Shown here: positions 47,266 to 58,060 of the stretch, piece by piece
Layout: every line of letters begins with the position of its first letter
Numbering within the stretch: position 1 is the stretch's first letter
Assembly: GCA_000467715.1 (NCBI GenBank)
Contig: AJFK01001077.1
Location: 160,104 to 224,103, forward strand
Direction of reading: 5' to 3'
DNA: 64,000 bases
Source of the DNA: Hysterium pulicare CBS 123377
Taxonomy: Eukaryota; Ascomycota; Dothideomycetes; Hysteriales; Hysteriaceae
Notes under the pieces: model-generated
Database searches by the model: none
What the model was told of the DNA's origin: nothing
Seen by the model: the letters and a program-made list of their open reading frames with translations, nothing else
Program-made: the position numbers and the translations under genes

Positions 47266-48906
47266 TCATGAGGTCGGACCGTCCTCAATCGTGACTTTCT
47301 TCTTGATAGGGGTTCCATTTGTTTGTAACTTACGAGGTCCCAGCGTGGTGTCTGGACTGCGTTCCGGGATGCTGTTCATGCGTAGCTTGCGAGGCTTTGG
47401 TGATTGACTTCGACTGCGTTCCGTGGATTCCGGGGTCCCATTCCTACGGAGCTTGCGAGGCCCTGGCGACTGACTTGGAGTGCGGTCGGGAGTGCCGTTC
47501 GTACTTCGCTTGCGAGGTCCTGGTGATTCGCTTGGAGTGCGCTCGGGAGTGCCATTCGTTCGTAACTTACGAGGTCGTGGCGACGGGCTGGGAGTGCGTT
47601 CCGCATTGCCATTGCTTTTAGTAGCACCATTTGTCTTTGATGGCGTGGACGACGTCAAGTCTTCTTTCATACTGACATTCATGGAACCATTCGTCGACGG
47701 TGGGGTCGAAGATGTCGATTCTTCCATATTGGGGTCCATGTGGCCATTCGATTTTGACGGTGTGGAAGACGTCAAGCCTTCTTGTTCAGTAGCGTTCATG
47801 AAACCATTCTTTTTGGACGGCGTGGAAGATGTTGAGTCATCTTGTGGATTGGATTCCATGTGGCCGTTCGACTTTGATGGTGTGAATGAAGCCCAATATC
47901 CATTTATCTCGGTCTCGGCGTCACCGATAAATTTGGAAGGGGTAGAGAAGGTTGAGTCTCCATTTATTTCGGCCGCAAGATCGTCAGATGATGTCTTAGT
48001 TTCGGCGAACAGAGAAGATTGCGACAGGGTGCTGCTTGCGATGCCAAAACCTTCAATCTTAGCTGCAGCTGTTTCATCCGCGCTTGTACCGTTGACCAGC
48101 TCTGTCGCCATGGCTGAGGGGATACTAAAATCGTCCTGTGATTCCTCAATAACTTGCATTTCGTCACTATCCTTGCTAGGAGGCGCTCTCAAATCCGAAT
48201 GTGATTTCCTGCCCAAAATACCGAATTTTCCAGGTCCTGCCATAGCCCATTCCCATAATCCCCGACGTGGCGGACTATCCTCCGTAGAAGCTTTCGAGGA
48301 GGGAGAGGACCCCACGCCGCCCTTGTCGCTGGGCGTCTTATCAGGGCGTTGGCGAGCCTCGCCGCCGAAGCTTAGGCGGAGGCCGTTTGGGACTATCATT
48401 TGGGGTGGCGGTTCCCCTTCTTCCTGGCCCTGCGCTTGATTTTGGCGTCCCTCCCGTATTCTCTGCCCCTCGCCCGACATTATTAGGGACTTGTCTCTCT
48501 GCTCCCCTGGTGATGTCATTCCCATTGCTATCTCCGTTGACGTTGACACTGTCGACGAGGCCGGAGATGTCAGGCGACGGCGGAGAGGTCCGGCGCTTTC
48601 GGCGCGAGGGCGAGGAGGAGGGCGATTGCCAAGAGGGCGAGTCGGAGTGATTGGATGAGGGGGACGAGGAGACGGGTGATGACTTGTTGGCGGCTCCGTT
48701 GGGGCCAGGGGAACTTTTTCGATTTTCGCGATCGAAGCGGTCAATGGAATAGCGGAGTTGGAAGTCGGAGGGGAGCTGACGGACTTGTGGACGCGTCGGC
48801 GAGTGTGGGCCTTGGACGCTGTAGCGTTAATGCATGTTATTGTGTGCTCTGGCTTTCTACGAACCAATAATGTGACGATGTGATTGTGGTTTCTGCTCGA
48901 CTTCAT
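47266..48906 (-). CDS. Repeat-rich basic, Ser/Pro-rich protein
   Basis: I do not recognise a family. The 546-residue frame has an N-terminal Pro/Arg/Ser-rich half, a middle with about six tandem units of 19-22 residues built on TSSTPSKSNGHM, and a C-terminal set of about five units built on NGTPERTPSESPGPRKLR. The end is IKKKVTIEDGPTS. Ser-Pro/Thr-Pro sites followed by Arg or Lys are frequent, which suggests phosphorylation by proline-directed kinases, and the basic units suggest nucleic-acid, microtubule or nuclear association. The first 60 residues are unlike the rest and an alternative frame there is hydrophobic (LALLAIALLLALAP), so the true 5' end may be spliced differently. Confidence is good for the repeat region, low for the start. 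Confidence 0.65.
   Translation of the reverse strand: MKSSRNHNHIVTLLVRRKPEHTITCINATASKAHTRRRVHKSVSSPPTSNSAIPLTASIAKIEKVPLAPTEPPTSHHPSPRPPHPITPTRPLGNRPPPRPRAESAGPLRRRLTSPASSTVSTSTEIAMGMTSPGEQRDKSLIMSGEGQRIREGRQNQAQGQEEGEPPPQMIVPNGLRLSFGGEARQRPDKTPSDKGGVGSSPSSKASTEDSPPRRGLWEWAMAGPGKFGILGRKSHSDLRAPPSKDSDEMQVIEESQDDFSIPSAMATELVNGTSADETAAAKIEGFGIASSTLSQSSLFAETKTSSDDLAAEINGDSTFSTPSKFIGDAETEINGYWASFTPSKSNGHMESNPQDDSTSSTPSKKNGFMNATEQEGLTSSTPSKSNGHMDPNMEESTSSTPPSTNGSMNVSMKEDLTSSTPSKTNGATKSNGNAERTPSPSPRPRKLRTNGTPERTPSESPGPRKRSTNGTPDRTPSQSPGPRKLRRNGTPESTERSRSQSPKPRKLRMNSIPERSPDTTLGPRKLQTNGTPIKKKVTIEDGPTS
47290..47980 (-). repeat. Two adjacent minisatellite arrays in coding sequence
   Basis: About five units of about 57-66 bases (47290-47620) encoding NGTPERTPS-SPGPRKLR variants, then about six units of about 60 bases (47620-47980) encoding TSSTPSKSNGHM variants. 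Unit length is a multiple of three, so copy-number change preserves frame. Confidence 0.8.
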
Positions 48907-48981
48907 CCCGGGATGGGGATGGCTTGAGCAGTGGAGATGGTGTTTATTTGTGCAAGTTTTGTGCTGGGCTGAAAAGAGCCT

Positions 48982-50010
48982 CTATTTACCTTGTTTCCCT
49001 TTACCCTTTCCCTTGACATGACAATTTGGCCCAGCGTCATGATCGTGGTATTCGCATTCATCGCCCTCGGTAGGATCATCGAATAGCACCCCCCCAGTCC
49101 CTATCCTGATAGCATTGACTAGGTCTACAGCGAAATCAGGATTGTCATAGAAGCAATCGCGATACGTGTCAGCATCTCTTTCATTGTCGGGGTCCATGAT
49201 CTGACGCGCGGCAATCTTGGTCATCAGGTGTCGAAAGGGAGACGCTGGAGGACTCTGTCGATAGATTTCATTGATTTCTTCGGCATCCGGAACAAGCTCA
49301 GCTTGGTGGAGTCCTTTGCGATACTGGTCCATAGCAACGTTCTTGAGCTGAGGCATCTCAAAGCGATCGCAAAGAAGATAGAGCTTGTGGCAGCTAACTG
49401 CATACTCGTACTTTTGCTGCGAATCAGCCATGTCGGAGACATCATCGAGCTTGCCCTGATATAGCCATTTTACGAGGAGCTCGAATCCAGCAGGGTCCTG
49501 TTCAGGAAGCTCGAGCTTGCTTGTAGGCTTGCGTTTGCCATCGTCGGAGGGCTCTAGCTGCGAGGCCAGGTACTCGGAGTGATGCGAGAGGAGGTTGCGG
49601 TGCAGTGCCCAATGGCGCTTCGATCGGCCGACGAATATGTCTATCATAGGGCCGGAGAGGAGTCTGTCGCGCTGTAGTTTAGCTTTTGCTCGCACATGGA
49701 GACGATGCGAATGAAGTCGGTGTGCCAGAATAGGTCGTGGCATCCAACGAGCAGACCCAGGTTCAGACAGAGATTGAGAGGCACTGTGCAACAGCGCATT
49801 CAAAGCAGAGTCGGCAAAAGGATCTGACTCGGATACAGGATCTGATGCGCCCATGCTTGGGGCAATGTGAGAGTCTGAAAGAGTGTCTTGAACATACTCG
49901 GCAAACGTGGGAGCTGGGACATCGCCTATGTTCCCGCTGGCCATTCGGAGTCGTTTGGAGGCGTATGCGAAATCACGATAGTAGATGAGCCTGTCCTGCC
50001 AGTGGCCCAT
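48982..50010 (-). CDS. BTB/POZ domain protein
   Basis: Single exon, 342 residues. After a disordered N-terminus, the BTB domain spans about residues 120-225: SGPMIDIFVGRSKRHWALHR (the strand-helix start), NLLSHHSEYLASQLE, GFELLVKWLYQGKLDDV and CHKLYLLCDRFEMPQLKN. The C-terminus has RHLMTKIAARQIMD and a Gly-Lys run (KGKGKGKQGK). BTB proteins of this kind can be Cul3 adaptors or simply dimerisation modules; the short size and absence of BACK/Kelch make the role unsure. The start is MGHWQDRLIYYRD at 50010; a second Met (MASGNIGDV) 22 codons on is also plausible. Confidence 0.85.
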   Translation of the reverse strand: MGHWQDRLIYYRDFAYASKRLRMASGNIGDVPAPTFAEYVQDTLSDSHIAPSMGASDPVSESDPFADSALNALLHSASQSLSEPGSARWMPRPILAHRLHSHRLHVRAKAKLQRDRLLSGPMIDIFVGRSKRHWALHRNLLSHHSEYLASQLEPSDDGKRKPTSKLELPEQDPAGFELLVKWLYQGKLDDVSDMADSQQKYEYAVSCHKLYLLCDRFEMPQLKNVAMDQYRKGLHQAELVPDAEEINEIYRQSPPASPFRHLMTKIAARQIMDPDNERDADTYRDCFYDNPDFAVDLVNAIRIGTGGVLFDDPTEGDECEYHDHDAGPNCHVKGKGKGKQGK

Positions 50011-51563
50011 TCGAAGAGATTAAGGCAATCATAAGTAACAGATAAAGGAGATGGGGGAGTGATGATGATGATGATGGTGATGATGGAAGTGGTTGCGCCG
50101 GGGCATGGATGGTGATAAGTCGCAGGCTGGCACGGCTGGGGATGTGAAGAGGCAGGGTGGGCAGGCATTTGAGAGGCGGATGAAATGGGTGGTGGCTGGA
50201 AACGAGTGGCTCGATTGGAATGGGCCAAAGTCACGTGCCTGGACGAATTCGTCGACAATCCAGGTGGGAGACTGACTTCAGTCCTGCTCGAGATTCCTGT
50301 TTTCCCTATCTCCACGCCCGCCTTCTCTCGGCATTCCATACGGTCCATGTCTTATGCACGCCTCATGCATGGCTACCTCTAGAAAGCCATTCATGGTCTC
50401 GGCATATGCCTCCCGCATGCGCATCACGGCAGCGTTCGGGCTAGATGTGGTGTGTCTGATTGCCCATTGGTCCTGCAGGATGCCACTGTACATCCGCTAG
50501 AAAGTCTTCTGTAGGCGGCTATGTGTGCCAGGCTAGCGGGCACATTCGCTCAACTTCTAAACGTTTCAGCATAGGATAAGATGAATCGTTTGGGGCTCTT
50601 CGCAACGTCACTTCCGCCAAGACATCTTCCACATCTCAACGCTTCTCGAGTCAGTACAATTGTCAATCTTTTAGCACTAGTTACTGTTCCATTGGGTTTC
50701 CCATCCCAATTACTCACTACCCAGGGCCGTTCCATTCGCGGAATTCTTCTCCGAACATTTTGTACTTCGTAGTCGACCACCATTCAACTCGCCAATCTCT
50801 CCAACCAGAACTTATGATGTTTTCACGCCTTACACCGATTGATAATGCATGAACTTCCATCTGATCCAAATCATCCAGACGCCCTGGGACTCCCTTCTCC
50901 CATAAAAAAGCATGAGGTCGATGCGAGTTCCGTCTTGCTGTATTCTCCGCCTGATAGAAGCATATGTTCCAACCTTACCCTAGCAAACGCCTGTCCGCTA
51001 CAGTCCTGATTTGCCGACAAAACGGATTTTTAACCTGCGCAGTTGTTTCTGAAGGATGAAAGCCACAGTGCTCTCAAGAAAATACAGACATACATGGCAG
51101 CTAATAACAGGCAATATACTCACTAGGGAGGAAACTACGAAAAGTTTCGGCTGGTGGCTTTTTAGATTTCTCGCCATTGTATTTGACATGTTATACAGTA
51201 TTATACCCTTCATCCCTGTGCCCATCCTTCAGAAACATTTGGACTTTTCTATATTCATACAGTATAGACATCGCCGCCGCCCTGACGAATTGTAAATGTA
51301 TGTAACTTCCACTGACTTTCAGACTCCAGCTGTCAATACATTACTTTAGCTTCACCTGGTTTTGCAATCCCATCTTCTCTTAACGGACCTCAACTTCACC
51401 TTTCACCTCACTCACCGCTCTTCAATCTTCTATCCAAACCTCACTTTCATCTGGTCACGTGCCGGTGTTCTTGACACTTAAATATGGCTACTTCAACTTT
51501 ACTTCAGCCGTCTTCTTCGTCCTTTCCTTCACCACTCCTATAACTCGCATCGTCGGCTTTAAG
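50011..51563. other. Gene-poor stretch with GAT microsatellite
   Basis: A (GAT)n tract lies at 50061-50086 in the upstream region of the BTB gene. Two short frames exist: 50581-50772 (63 residues) and 51056-51295 (79 residues, with a hydrophobic WWLFRFLAIVFDML stretch). Neither has homology or introns and an opposite-strand frame of similar length overlaps each, so I do not call them. The last 200 bases are CT-rich. Confidence 0.55.
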
Positions 51564-52393
51564 ATGGGTGTTGTCCGTCCTCGAAGCAAGCAACTAGACG
51601 GATCGAGGCGAGAAAAGCATTTTGTCGAACCGTCAGCCCTTCTGAACCCGAAAAAGAGTTTTGGGTCGAGAGCCAGCGGTAGAGACCCTGTCAAGGCAGC
51701 TCACCAGTAAGCTTGACCCGCAACTTGCCTTTTGAAAGGCTTGACTAACGACGTTATTGAAGATCGCGTCTACGACGTGCCTCGTCGTTGTCGCTCACCT
51801 CAGGATCTTCAAGTACATTACCTGATCACGCGAACGAGAAGAAACCTCGCCCATATACAGGCATGTTCAGAACTCCAGTTCCAGAAAACCGCAGTGTCTC
51901 CAAATCCGCATTAACCGGACGAGAGGCCCGAAAAGTTGCCTGGAAACATCCGACCACAGCAATCCAGCCCAAGACGGAAGTCAAACCCACCAAGGTCGAC
52001 GACGATCTCTACGAGCCGGATCTCGAATGGGACACTGACGAACCCCCCGAAACACCACCCCCTTCGCCTCTCAAGATGACTTCTAAAGTGAAGTCAAAAC
52101 CTAAGCTCAAGAACAATGGAATTGGCGACCTCGAGCCTCCACTTCTCAGGGATGGTGCAGCGCCACTGAAGAAGGGCATCAGGGATCGCCAACCAAAGAG
52201 AAGAATCCGCAGTGATCTTCGTGAATTCGTTGTCATATCAAGCGACGAGTCGGATGTCGATTCACAAGCTACCTATGAGCCGGGAACTTCCGACAGCGAC
52301 GACGATAGCATTAACGACGATGCAATGGATGCGGATGATGAGGAGGAGTTAAGAGGCGAGTTACGCAATATTGGTGTCATCCTCAGACGTTGA
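51564..52393 (+). CDS. Disordered protein with acidic C-terminus, probably nuclear
   Basis: Unrecognised. Two exons: MGVVRPRSKQLDGSRREKHF and following, ending KAAH, then after an intron with donor GTAAGC and acceptor TTGAAG the frame continues QSRLRRASSLSLTSGSS. Downstream are basic stretches (KVKSKPKLK, RDRQPKRRIRSDLRE) and an acidic Ser/Asp-rich tail (VVISSDESDVDSQ, DSDDDSINDDAMDADDEEEL). VVISSDESD resembles SUMO-interacting motifs ([VI]-x-[VI]-[VI] followed by acidic Ser), as in SUMO-binding nuclear proteins. About 255 residues. Predicted almost wholly disordered. Its function is not known. Confidence 0.7.
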
Positions 52394-53491
52394 TGATGAG
52401 AGACAAAGATGGCATCTCAAACGACGAGATTTTCCGCAAAAATATTCGAGGACGTTTCGGATCTTACTCACTGTGACGGGAAAAGACTTTACGCATTATT
52501 TTGCGACATATACTCGAAGCGGCTCGAACATTTTGCCATTTATGAAAAGCTTTGTTTATTGGATTTCACAGTTCTATCATTATGATTGTGCAGGAGGTGG
52601 CGCCGACTTTTGCTCGCTGCTCGGCCCACACTTGTTCACTTAGCAGGATGTTGCAGCGTTGGCTTACAACACTCGATTACTTGCTTGATACTGTCTGCTT
52701 GCGGTATCAGCTGTCAGTCATGGTGGTCTCTTGCAAGCGTTCGGATGCTCCTGTTCACTTGTCGGGACCAAACATTACGGGATTCTGCATGAGCTGTTGC
52801 TCGGGCCATCTGATCTCATTCTTTTGGCACAACGAGCATTTTTCTATTGTTTTTGGGAATGATGATCATTCTTCGTTTCATATCCACCATTCAACATGTC
52901 GATATTTCTTCACACATTCTATTTGATTGCATATTCATCCATAGTCCATACTTCTCTCATCTCAAGGAAGCACTCTTCATACACAGTAGCTTCCACGTTG
53001 AGAAGCATTCAGTTCGAGCAGTTTCGGCATTAGAATCCTTCAATATTCACTTCTTTCCATCTTAGCAGTTTTCTTCACGTTTGGAACAACAGTCACGTGA
53101 CTAAACTCCAGAACCCAATTTCTTCCCTTTAGATCCAGCCCTTAGCCTGACGCCTATATCAGTACTCACTTAGCTACTCTCAAGACCTTTAGTCATCTTT
53201 GATGTGCTGGAGATCTTCGTTTGCTAGTCAGTGGAGACGTATGCTCAACAGCACATGGCCGCTTAGATCCACATACAAACGTTCTAGGATAGCACTACCC
53301 AACGCAGCACAAGTCCAACAATACGTGGCGTTAGAATCTATCTCATGCTCTTAGTATCAAAAATGCTTTTAATCTCCTCGAACCTTCTATATCTGAATGT
53401 TTACAACGATTTGGATCCAGTTCTATTGTCTTTACAAATCCACCCACCGAGCCTTATCCGATTAAGTAGAGGCTTTCATCTTCTATCCAAC
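52394..53491. other. Gene-poor AT-rich stretch
   Basis: About 1.1 kb without a supported gene. Frames at 52371-52643, 52552-52926 and 52847-53065 overlap one another in different registers and have no homology. Confidence 0.6.
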
Positions 53492-54444
53492 ATGAATACT
53501 AGCTTTACAGGCTATGAGAAAATTGCCATTATCATCACTTTTGGCTTCTTGGACCATTTCATTGCAGCATTAATTTGTGTCGTCATCCTTTGGGTTGTTC
53601 TTCTCTTCCTTATCAAATTAAACGATCTCTTTGGCCATCGAACAATGCAAGCTAAATCTAGTCCGGCAGACCCATTGCTGCCTTCAATTTCCAGAGCAGA
53701 GACCGATATTCGATCTTCCAGCACAAAGCCGGGCTCGAATACGCGTGTGGAAGGGATTCAAACAGATAATGTGGAAGTGAGTTTAGAAAGAGTTGATAGA
53801 GAAGAGAGATCAAATATTGAACAGGCTACCGAAGTAGCGGACAACATGCCGACACTCGATGGCGAGAGCGAAGGGCTACACGCAAGACGGACGGACGGTG
53901 GAATGGGAGATTCCGATACAACGCGAGGACATGAGACTCCAGTACGAAATCCTACCGTCCCGATACATCAAAACGAAGTTCCATCTGCGCACGGCCATGA
54001 TCATGGACCGCAGGGAGCAATTGCCCACACTGACGGACGTAGAGAAGACATTTCAAAGCGCGTCGTACAGTCCATCACTGAACTAAGTGACCAGCGCCGC
54101 GCTGAACTAGTCAATAAGCTTCGAAATGGAGTAAGCTACCACTCTTCTCAAAAGAAACCCACACTCTAACTATGTTCCAGACTATTTCAATCAGTGCACC
54201 GAGGCCAATACCGAATCCTCCTGTTCCATCTAGAATTGATCATGGAGTGAGGTCCCCTAGCAGTAGGAAGGAGAGACCGAGGGCTACGGATAGACGTTCG
54301 ACGACGGAGATACGGGAGGATCTTGCTATGATGATCGATCCTTCATCTGTCATTGGACAGACTGAGAGGAATGAAGGTGTAGCTGTGCGAGGTGGCGTAC
54401 GCCATAGGGATGGGCCTGATTGGACTGGAAGATCACTAAGGTGA
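53492..54444 (+). CDS. Orphan membrane-anchored disordered protein 1
   Basis: Not recognised. Start at 53492 (MNTSFTGYEKIAIIITFGFL); an upstream in-frame Met at 53345 would add 49 residues before the helix. One strong membrane segment (AALICVVILWVVLLFLIKL) is followed by about 200 hydrophilic residues rich in Ser, Glu, Arg and Thr. One intron (donor GTAAGC, acceptor TTCCAG) joins NKLRNG to TISISAPRPIPNPPVPS. Near the end of exon 1 is a short helical stretch (VVQSITELSDQRRAELVNKL). First of four consecutive plus-strand genes. Role unknown. Confidence 0.65.
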
Positions 54445-54995
54445 AAGGGGATATGACATACAGTAGATCCAGTAGCTTTCGCTACTGATGACGGCGAGTT
54501 TGTGAAAACAGATCATGTTTGCGTCTGTATAAGTAGCTGTGAATATGTAATATCTCATGAACACCTAGGATGAAATGATAAATATGATATGTAATGCGAG
54601 AAATTGGATATGCGAATGGCACAAAATGTCGGCAAGAGGCCGTGAAACCAGAGCATGATGCTTTCGGCTTAGAAGCAATCGAAGTATATTAAATATCTCG
54701 CTCGTTTTATGTCTTGGCTCTGCTTCATTCAAACCATCTGATGTCTGATGTAGCGGAACTCGTCACTTGCGGGATCGGTTTGCTTGAGATCTTGTACAAG
54801 TCACCCCCAGATACGAACGAAATAAGCATACAAACAGCCTACGTTGCGATTCCTTTGGCCAAATCATCATCTTTCCTGATGGCACGAAGAGTATTTGAAT
54901 CAGCCATGAAGTATCATTCTCAAAGGACACTTACTTTTCGCATTGCTTCCATCAAGATACCCATTGTTCTTGCCTTATGTTACACGCCTCCCACT
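54445..54995. other. Intergenic within the orphan array
   Basis: AT-rich. The frame of the next gene is open through most of this interval (from 54714), but without an ATG until well inside it, so I treat it as leader or promoter. Confidence 0.5.
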
Positions 54996-56441
54996 ATGAC
55001 GACGTCAAAAGATCTCTTAGTAGCTATCCTTACCCTCCTCGTAATATTCCTAGTCGTTAACATCGCCCTACTCATGGTGTTGTTCCTCCATCGCATTGGG
55101 ATCTCTATTGCATTAAGGAGGCATCAGTCTCCAGACCGCGACCCTGAACACGCGCAAGGATTCGAGGAAGATGATGGCCCAGTTGAAGAGTACTATGAAG
55201 TAGCGCTTGAGCCGATCCCGTCGCGAGTGACATCTGCAAGGCCTAGGAATGGTCGGCGTCGTGCACCATTGCCAGTGGGCATCACGGCTGGGCAGAGGTA
55301 TGAAGATATGGTACAAGGGCCGGGGGTAGTATTCGTGGAGCGGATTCATAATGGCCAGCCGGTTCCGTTGAGGGGAAGAGAAGCTGAGGATCTAAATCCA
55401 GGGGAAGAAGGCTTTGAGGACCAGGCACTTGATGTACCAGAAACTAGTACGACGCCCGGGAGACCAGTTGGAACAGGGAAAGGGAAGCGGCCCGCGGTTC
55501 ATATCCCAAGCGGTACGCCGCCCGCTAGACAACCACACGAGCCTTGCAACCGGGCTAGCATTTCCGTTCGACAGCATGAAGAAACTACTGCTCCAAGGAA
55601 TCAAGGAGAAGATGATAGTGTAACAGAGGGTGTTTATGATGATATGGAGGGCGAAAGTCCAGGAAGGTGGAGAGATGAGAGCAATCAGAACAAGGAACGA
55701 GCGTGGGTGGATACGCAGCCGGAAGCAGGCCCAAGCAACTCATGGCGCAATAACTTGAGGTCCGAGGGGCTGGGTTTCGATGAAGAGGTCCATCAGTCAC
55801 CCGAAAGATGGTCTACATCACATGCTTCCGAGAGCCGAAGGAAGAAAGGAAAAGAGCCCCAATTGCAGACTGAGACTGAAACCGAACCCAACGGCGAAGT
55901 AATCGACGAAGGCTCTACTTATCCTCTTGCGGAGATGATTGACGACTACCTCCACAACGAAGTTGGAGAAAGTTCCCATGCCGGCGCGCAAATGAATTCG
56001 GGGAATAAGTATGAGCTAGGAGAAGCAGATTACAGAGATACGTACAGTGATGTGCCGCTTCCTCAGCCATGGCGGGCACCAGATGCGTACCCACCGAGCC
56101 GTTGGCCGCCACCGGCACCCGGGCTAATACCGCCGCCTATACAGGCAGGGAGAAATAGGAGAGCTCCCGACCCGAGGTATCCGATGACCCCTACTATGAA
56201 TGACGAAGCTGGCCCCAGTGGCACAAATGGAAGGCATGCATGGCATCAGCATATGACAGGAGCAGGTGTAGGTCAGAACTGGGCGGGGGAAGGAGTATTC
56301 ATGTCACCATTTAACAGAGTAGACGTGCGGCATGCTCAAGCAATACCATCATACAAGACTCCGGTACCGCAGACATGGCAGACTAGTTATCCCTTGACAG
56401 ACCAATATTGGCTATGGGATCGGAGAAACTATAGGCGGTGA
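54996..56441 (+). CDS. Orphan membrane-anchored disordered protein 2
   Basis: Not recognised. Start at 54996 (MTTSKDLLVAILTLLVIFLV), giving one N-terminal membrane helix (about residues 7-36) with a basic flank (GISIALRRHQ) that predicts the long tail in the cytosol. The tail of about 440 residues is disordered, Pro/Glu/Arg-rich, with no repeats I can define; it ends with aromatic, basic sequence (YWLWDRRNYRR). The layout is the same as in the preceding gene and the gene at 58061, though the tails do not align by eye. Single exon to the TGA at 56441; a GTGAGT overlaps the stop, so a short 3' exon is conceivable but the nearest acceptor is only 35 bases on. Confidence 0.65.
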   Translation: MTTSKDLLVAILTLLVIFLVVNIALLMVLFLHRIGISIALRRHQSPDRDPEHAQGFEEDDGPVEEYYEVALEPIPSRVTSARPRNGRRRAPLPVGITAGQRYEDMVQGPGVVFVERIHNGQPVPLRGREAEDLNPGEEGFEDQALDVPETSTTPGRPVGTGKGKRPAVHIPSGTPPARQPHEPCNRASISVRQHEETTAPRNQGEDDSVTEGVYDDMEGESPGRWRDESNQNKERAWVDTQPEAGPSNSWRNNLRSEGLGFDEEVHQSPERWSTSHASESRRKKGKEPQLQTETETEPNGEVIDEGSTYPLAEMIDDYLHNEVGESSHAGAQMNSGNKYELGEADYRDTYSDVPLPQPWRAPDAYPPSRWPPPAPGLIPPPIQAGRNRRAPDPRYPMTPTMNDEAGPSGTNGRHAWHQHMTGAGVGQNWAGEGVFMSPFNRVDVRHAQAIPSYKTPVPQTWQTSYPLTDQYWLWDRRNYRR

Positions 56442-56933
56442 GTCTACACCATTTTAACTGCTTGGGTTATAGGACGAAGAAAGTGGTCGCCGTCTCAGCT
56501 ATCTAGAAGTTGAACGAAACGAATCAAAGTTCTTCCATGATCAAGTAGAGTGTTCTCTAAAGTACTGGGGGAGACGAGAAGTAATCGAGGAGATTAGTCA
56601 TGTTTTTACGATTAGACAGTATAGTGATAATGTTTGAGAAAATAGAGGAAACCATGCACAAACTATTGAGAATCATCGAGACCATGCGTAACCATAACGA
56701 AATATTCAAGACACAGCGAACAGCATGAATGAAGAAGCGAAATGAAGGAACTCGATACCTCATAATATGAGACAGTATAGAAAAACAATTCCAACAAACC
56801 TTTTTCACTAAGAATGTATTTACGTACCTTACTCTATGCCTCTCCTTAATCTAGTAATTTATTTGATATATAATTACCAAAATGTACTAAGGGTTGTACT
56901 ATTGCTTGGCTCCACCACCAGACTTTCTTCGGG
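56442..56933. other. Intergenic within the orphan array
   Basis: AT-rich; no gene. The minus-strand frame at 56557-56808 has no homology. Confidence 0.6.
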
Positions 56934-57527
56934 ATGGCATGCTCAGATGGAGAGCGCTTCGGCTACCGCATCCTCGGATCTGTCATTACTTCTCTCAGAG
57001 CATCGATATCCATCAACTGTAACCGCCAAGGAAAGGGAGCGGTTGTTGACGAAGAGACGATTCAGGAGTCCCCTGCAGAACCATCATCAGAGAGCGATAG
57101 CTACGGCTCCGCACGAGACTATCAAGATGGTCAGCAGGATAGGGGCAGACGTGAACCCAGCGTGCGTGACACAAGACGGGACAACATGAAAGACTGGCTT
57201 GAAGCATGTCTGACGTTCTCTTCACCTGTAAGCCCTGATGATGCCCCGAATACTGGCTCACTACGAAACCCGGCTTTCAAGTGTGAGCACCGTCGCCGCG
57301 CTACTCGTCTTTGGAACTTACGTGGGGTCGAAGAGAGAAGCCGGGGGGCGTTTGGTAGATATGATTATATGCATTGGACGGACAAGAACTATCGACATGA
57401 GAGGTGGATCCAAAACCATGATCAGGGCACGCAACAGAATGGTGTCTCTCCTGATGAACGAGACTACTTGTACGCGTGGATTGGAATTTTGGAGGAACAG
57501 GTACAGGATTATCGGCGCAGGTTTTAG
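56934..57527 (+). CDS. Orphan protein 3, diverged duplicate lacking the membrane helix
   Basis: 197-residue frame starting MACSDGERFGYRILGSVITS. Its first 40 residues align with those of the gene at 58061 (MAGSAAERFGFVALGFAIGV), including ERFG and LG and the spacing to a following AS, but the hydrophobic run is replaced by polar residues (LRASISINCNRQGKG), so no membrane helix is predicted. The remainder is charged and disordered, with an Arg/Trp-rich end (RATRLWNLRG, EEQVQDYRRRF). It is either a duplicate that lost its anchor or a decaying copy. Codon-level conservation of the first 16 codons with the other copy is evident in the DNA. Confidence 0.55.
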   Translation: MACSDGERFGYRILGSVITSLRASISINCNRQGKGAVVDEETIQESPAEPSSESDSYGSARDYQDGQQDRGRREPSVRDTRRDNMKDWLEACLTFSSPVSPDDAPNTGSLRNPAFKCEHRRRATRLWNLRGVEERSRGAFGRYDYMHWTDKNYRHERWIQNHDQGTQQNGVSPDERDYLYAWIGILEEQVQDYRRRF

Positions 57528-58060
57528 ACGACCTCGGAGAAGTGTAGAGCTCTAGAACAGAAAAGCGGCATCTCTGAACCAACGAGTTCAGGAGGAGATC
57601 TCTCAAGGTTTAGAACGCCCCGATGTCCAAATCAGGTAGAAATGAACCCATCAGGAAGGTTGATCGGCCTGTAGAAGCAGGATCTTGAAAACGCGAATCG
57701 TGGGATCGGGTAAAGATAGCAGCATAGTCTTGGGTGAAATTTTGATTGTGTTGATTAGATACGATTTCATCCATCTATAGGACTGTTAGAGAAATCTGTT
57801 TGTTGTTTCAAAAGTTCATACACATCTACATCGCCCATAAACCCCCCAAACACCAATCAGTACGAAGAGCTGTGAGACATGCATAAAAAAACTGTTTAAC
57901 AAACGCCACGCACAAAGAAACCACATACCTTTATCCGCACACTTTCTGGCTTCATTATAGCAATCAGTTTCTATGGAAACCATGATAACTGAACTAAAAA
58001 TGTCGCACTTCTCCTTCCCAATACCAACTTCAATTGGACTGTCTCTAGCATTTGTCCCAG
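57528..58060. other. Intergenic within the orphan array
   Basis: No gene supported. AT-rich sequence between the two duplicate genes. Confidence 0.6.

Noticed and set aside
50581-51295. Two short frames of 63 and 79 codons as genes
   Set aside because: Opposite-strand frames of similar length overlap them, and they have no homology or introns.
56406-56500. Additional 3' exon of orphan gene 2 after GTGAGT at the stop codon
   Set aside because: The only in-frame acceptor leaves a 35-base intron, too short for this genome.
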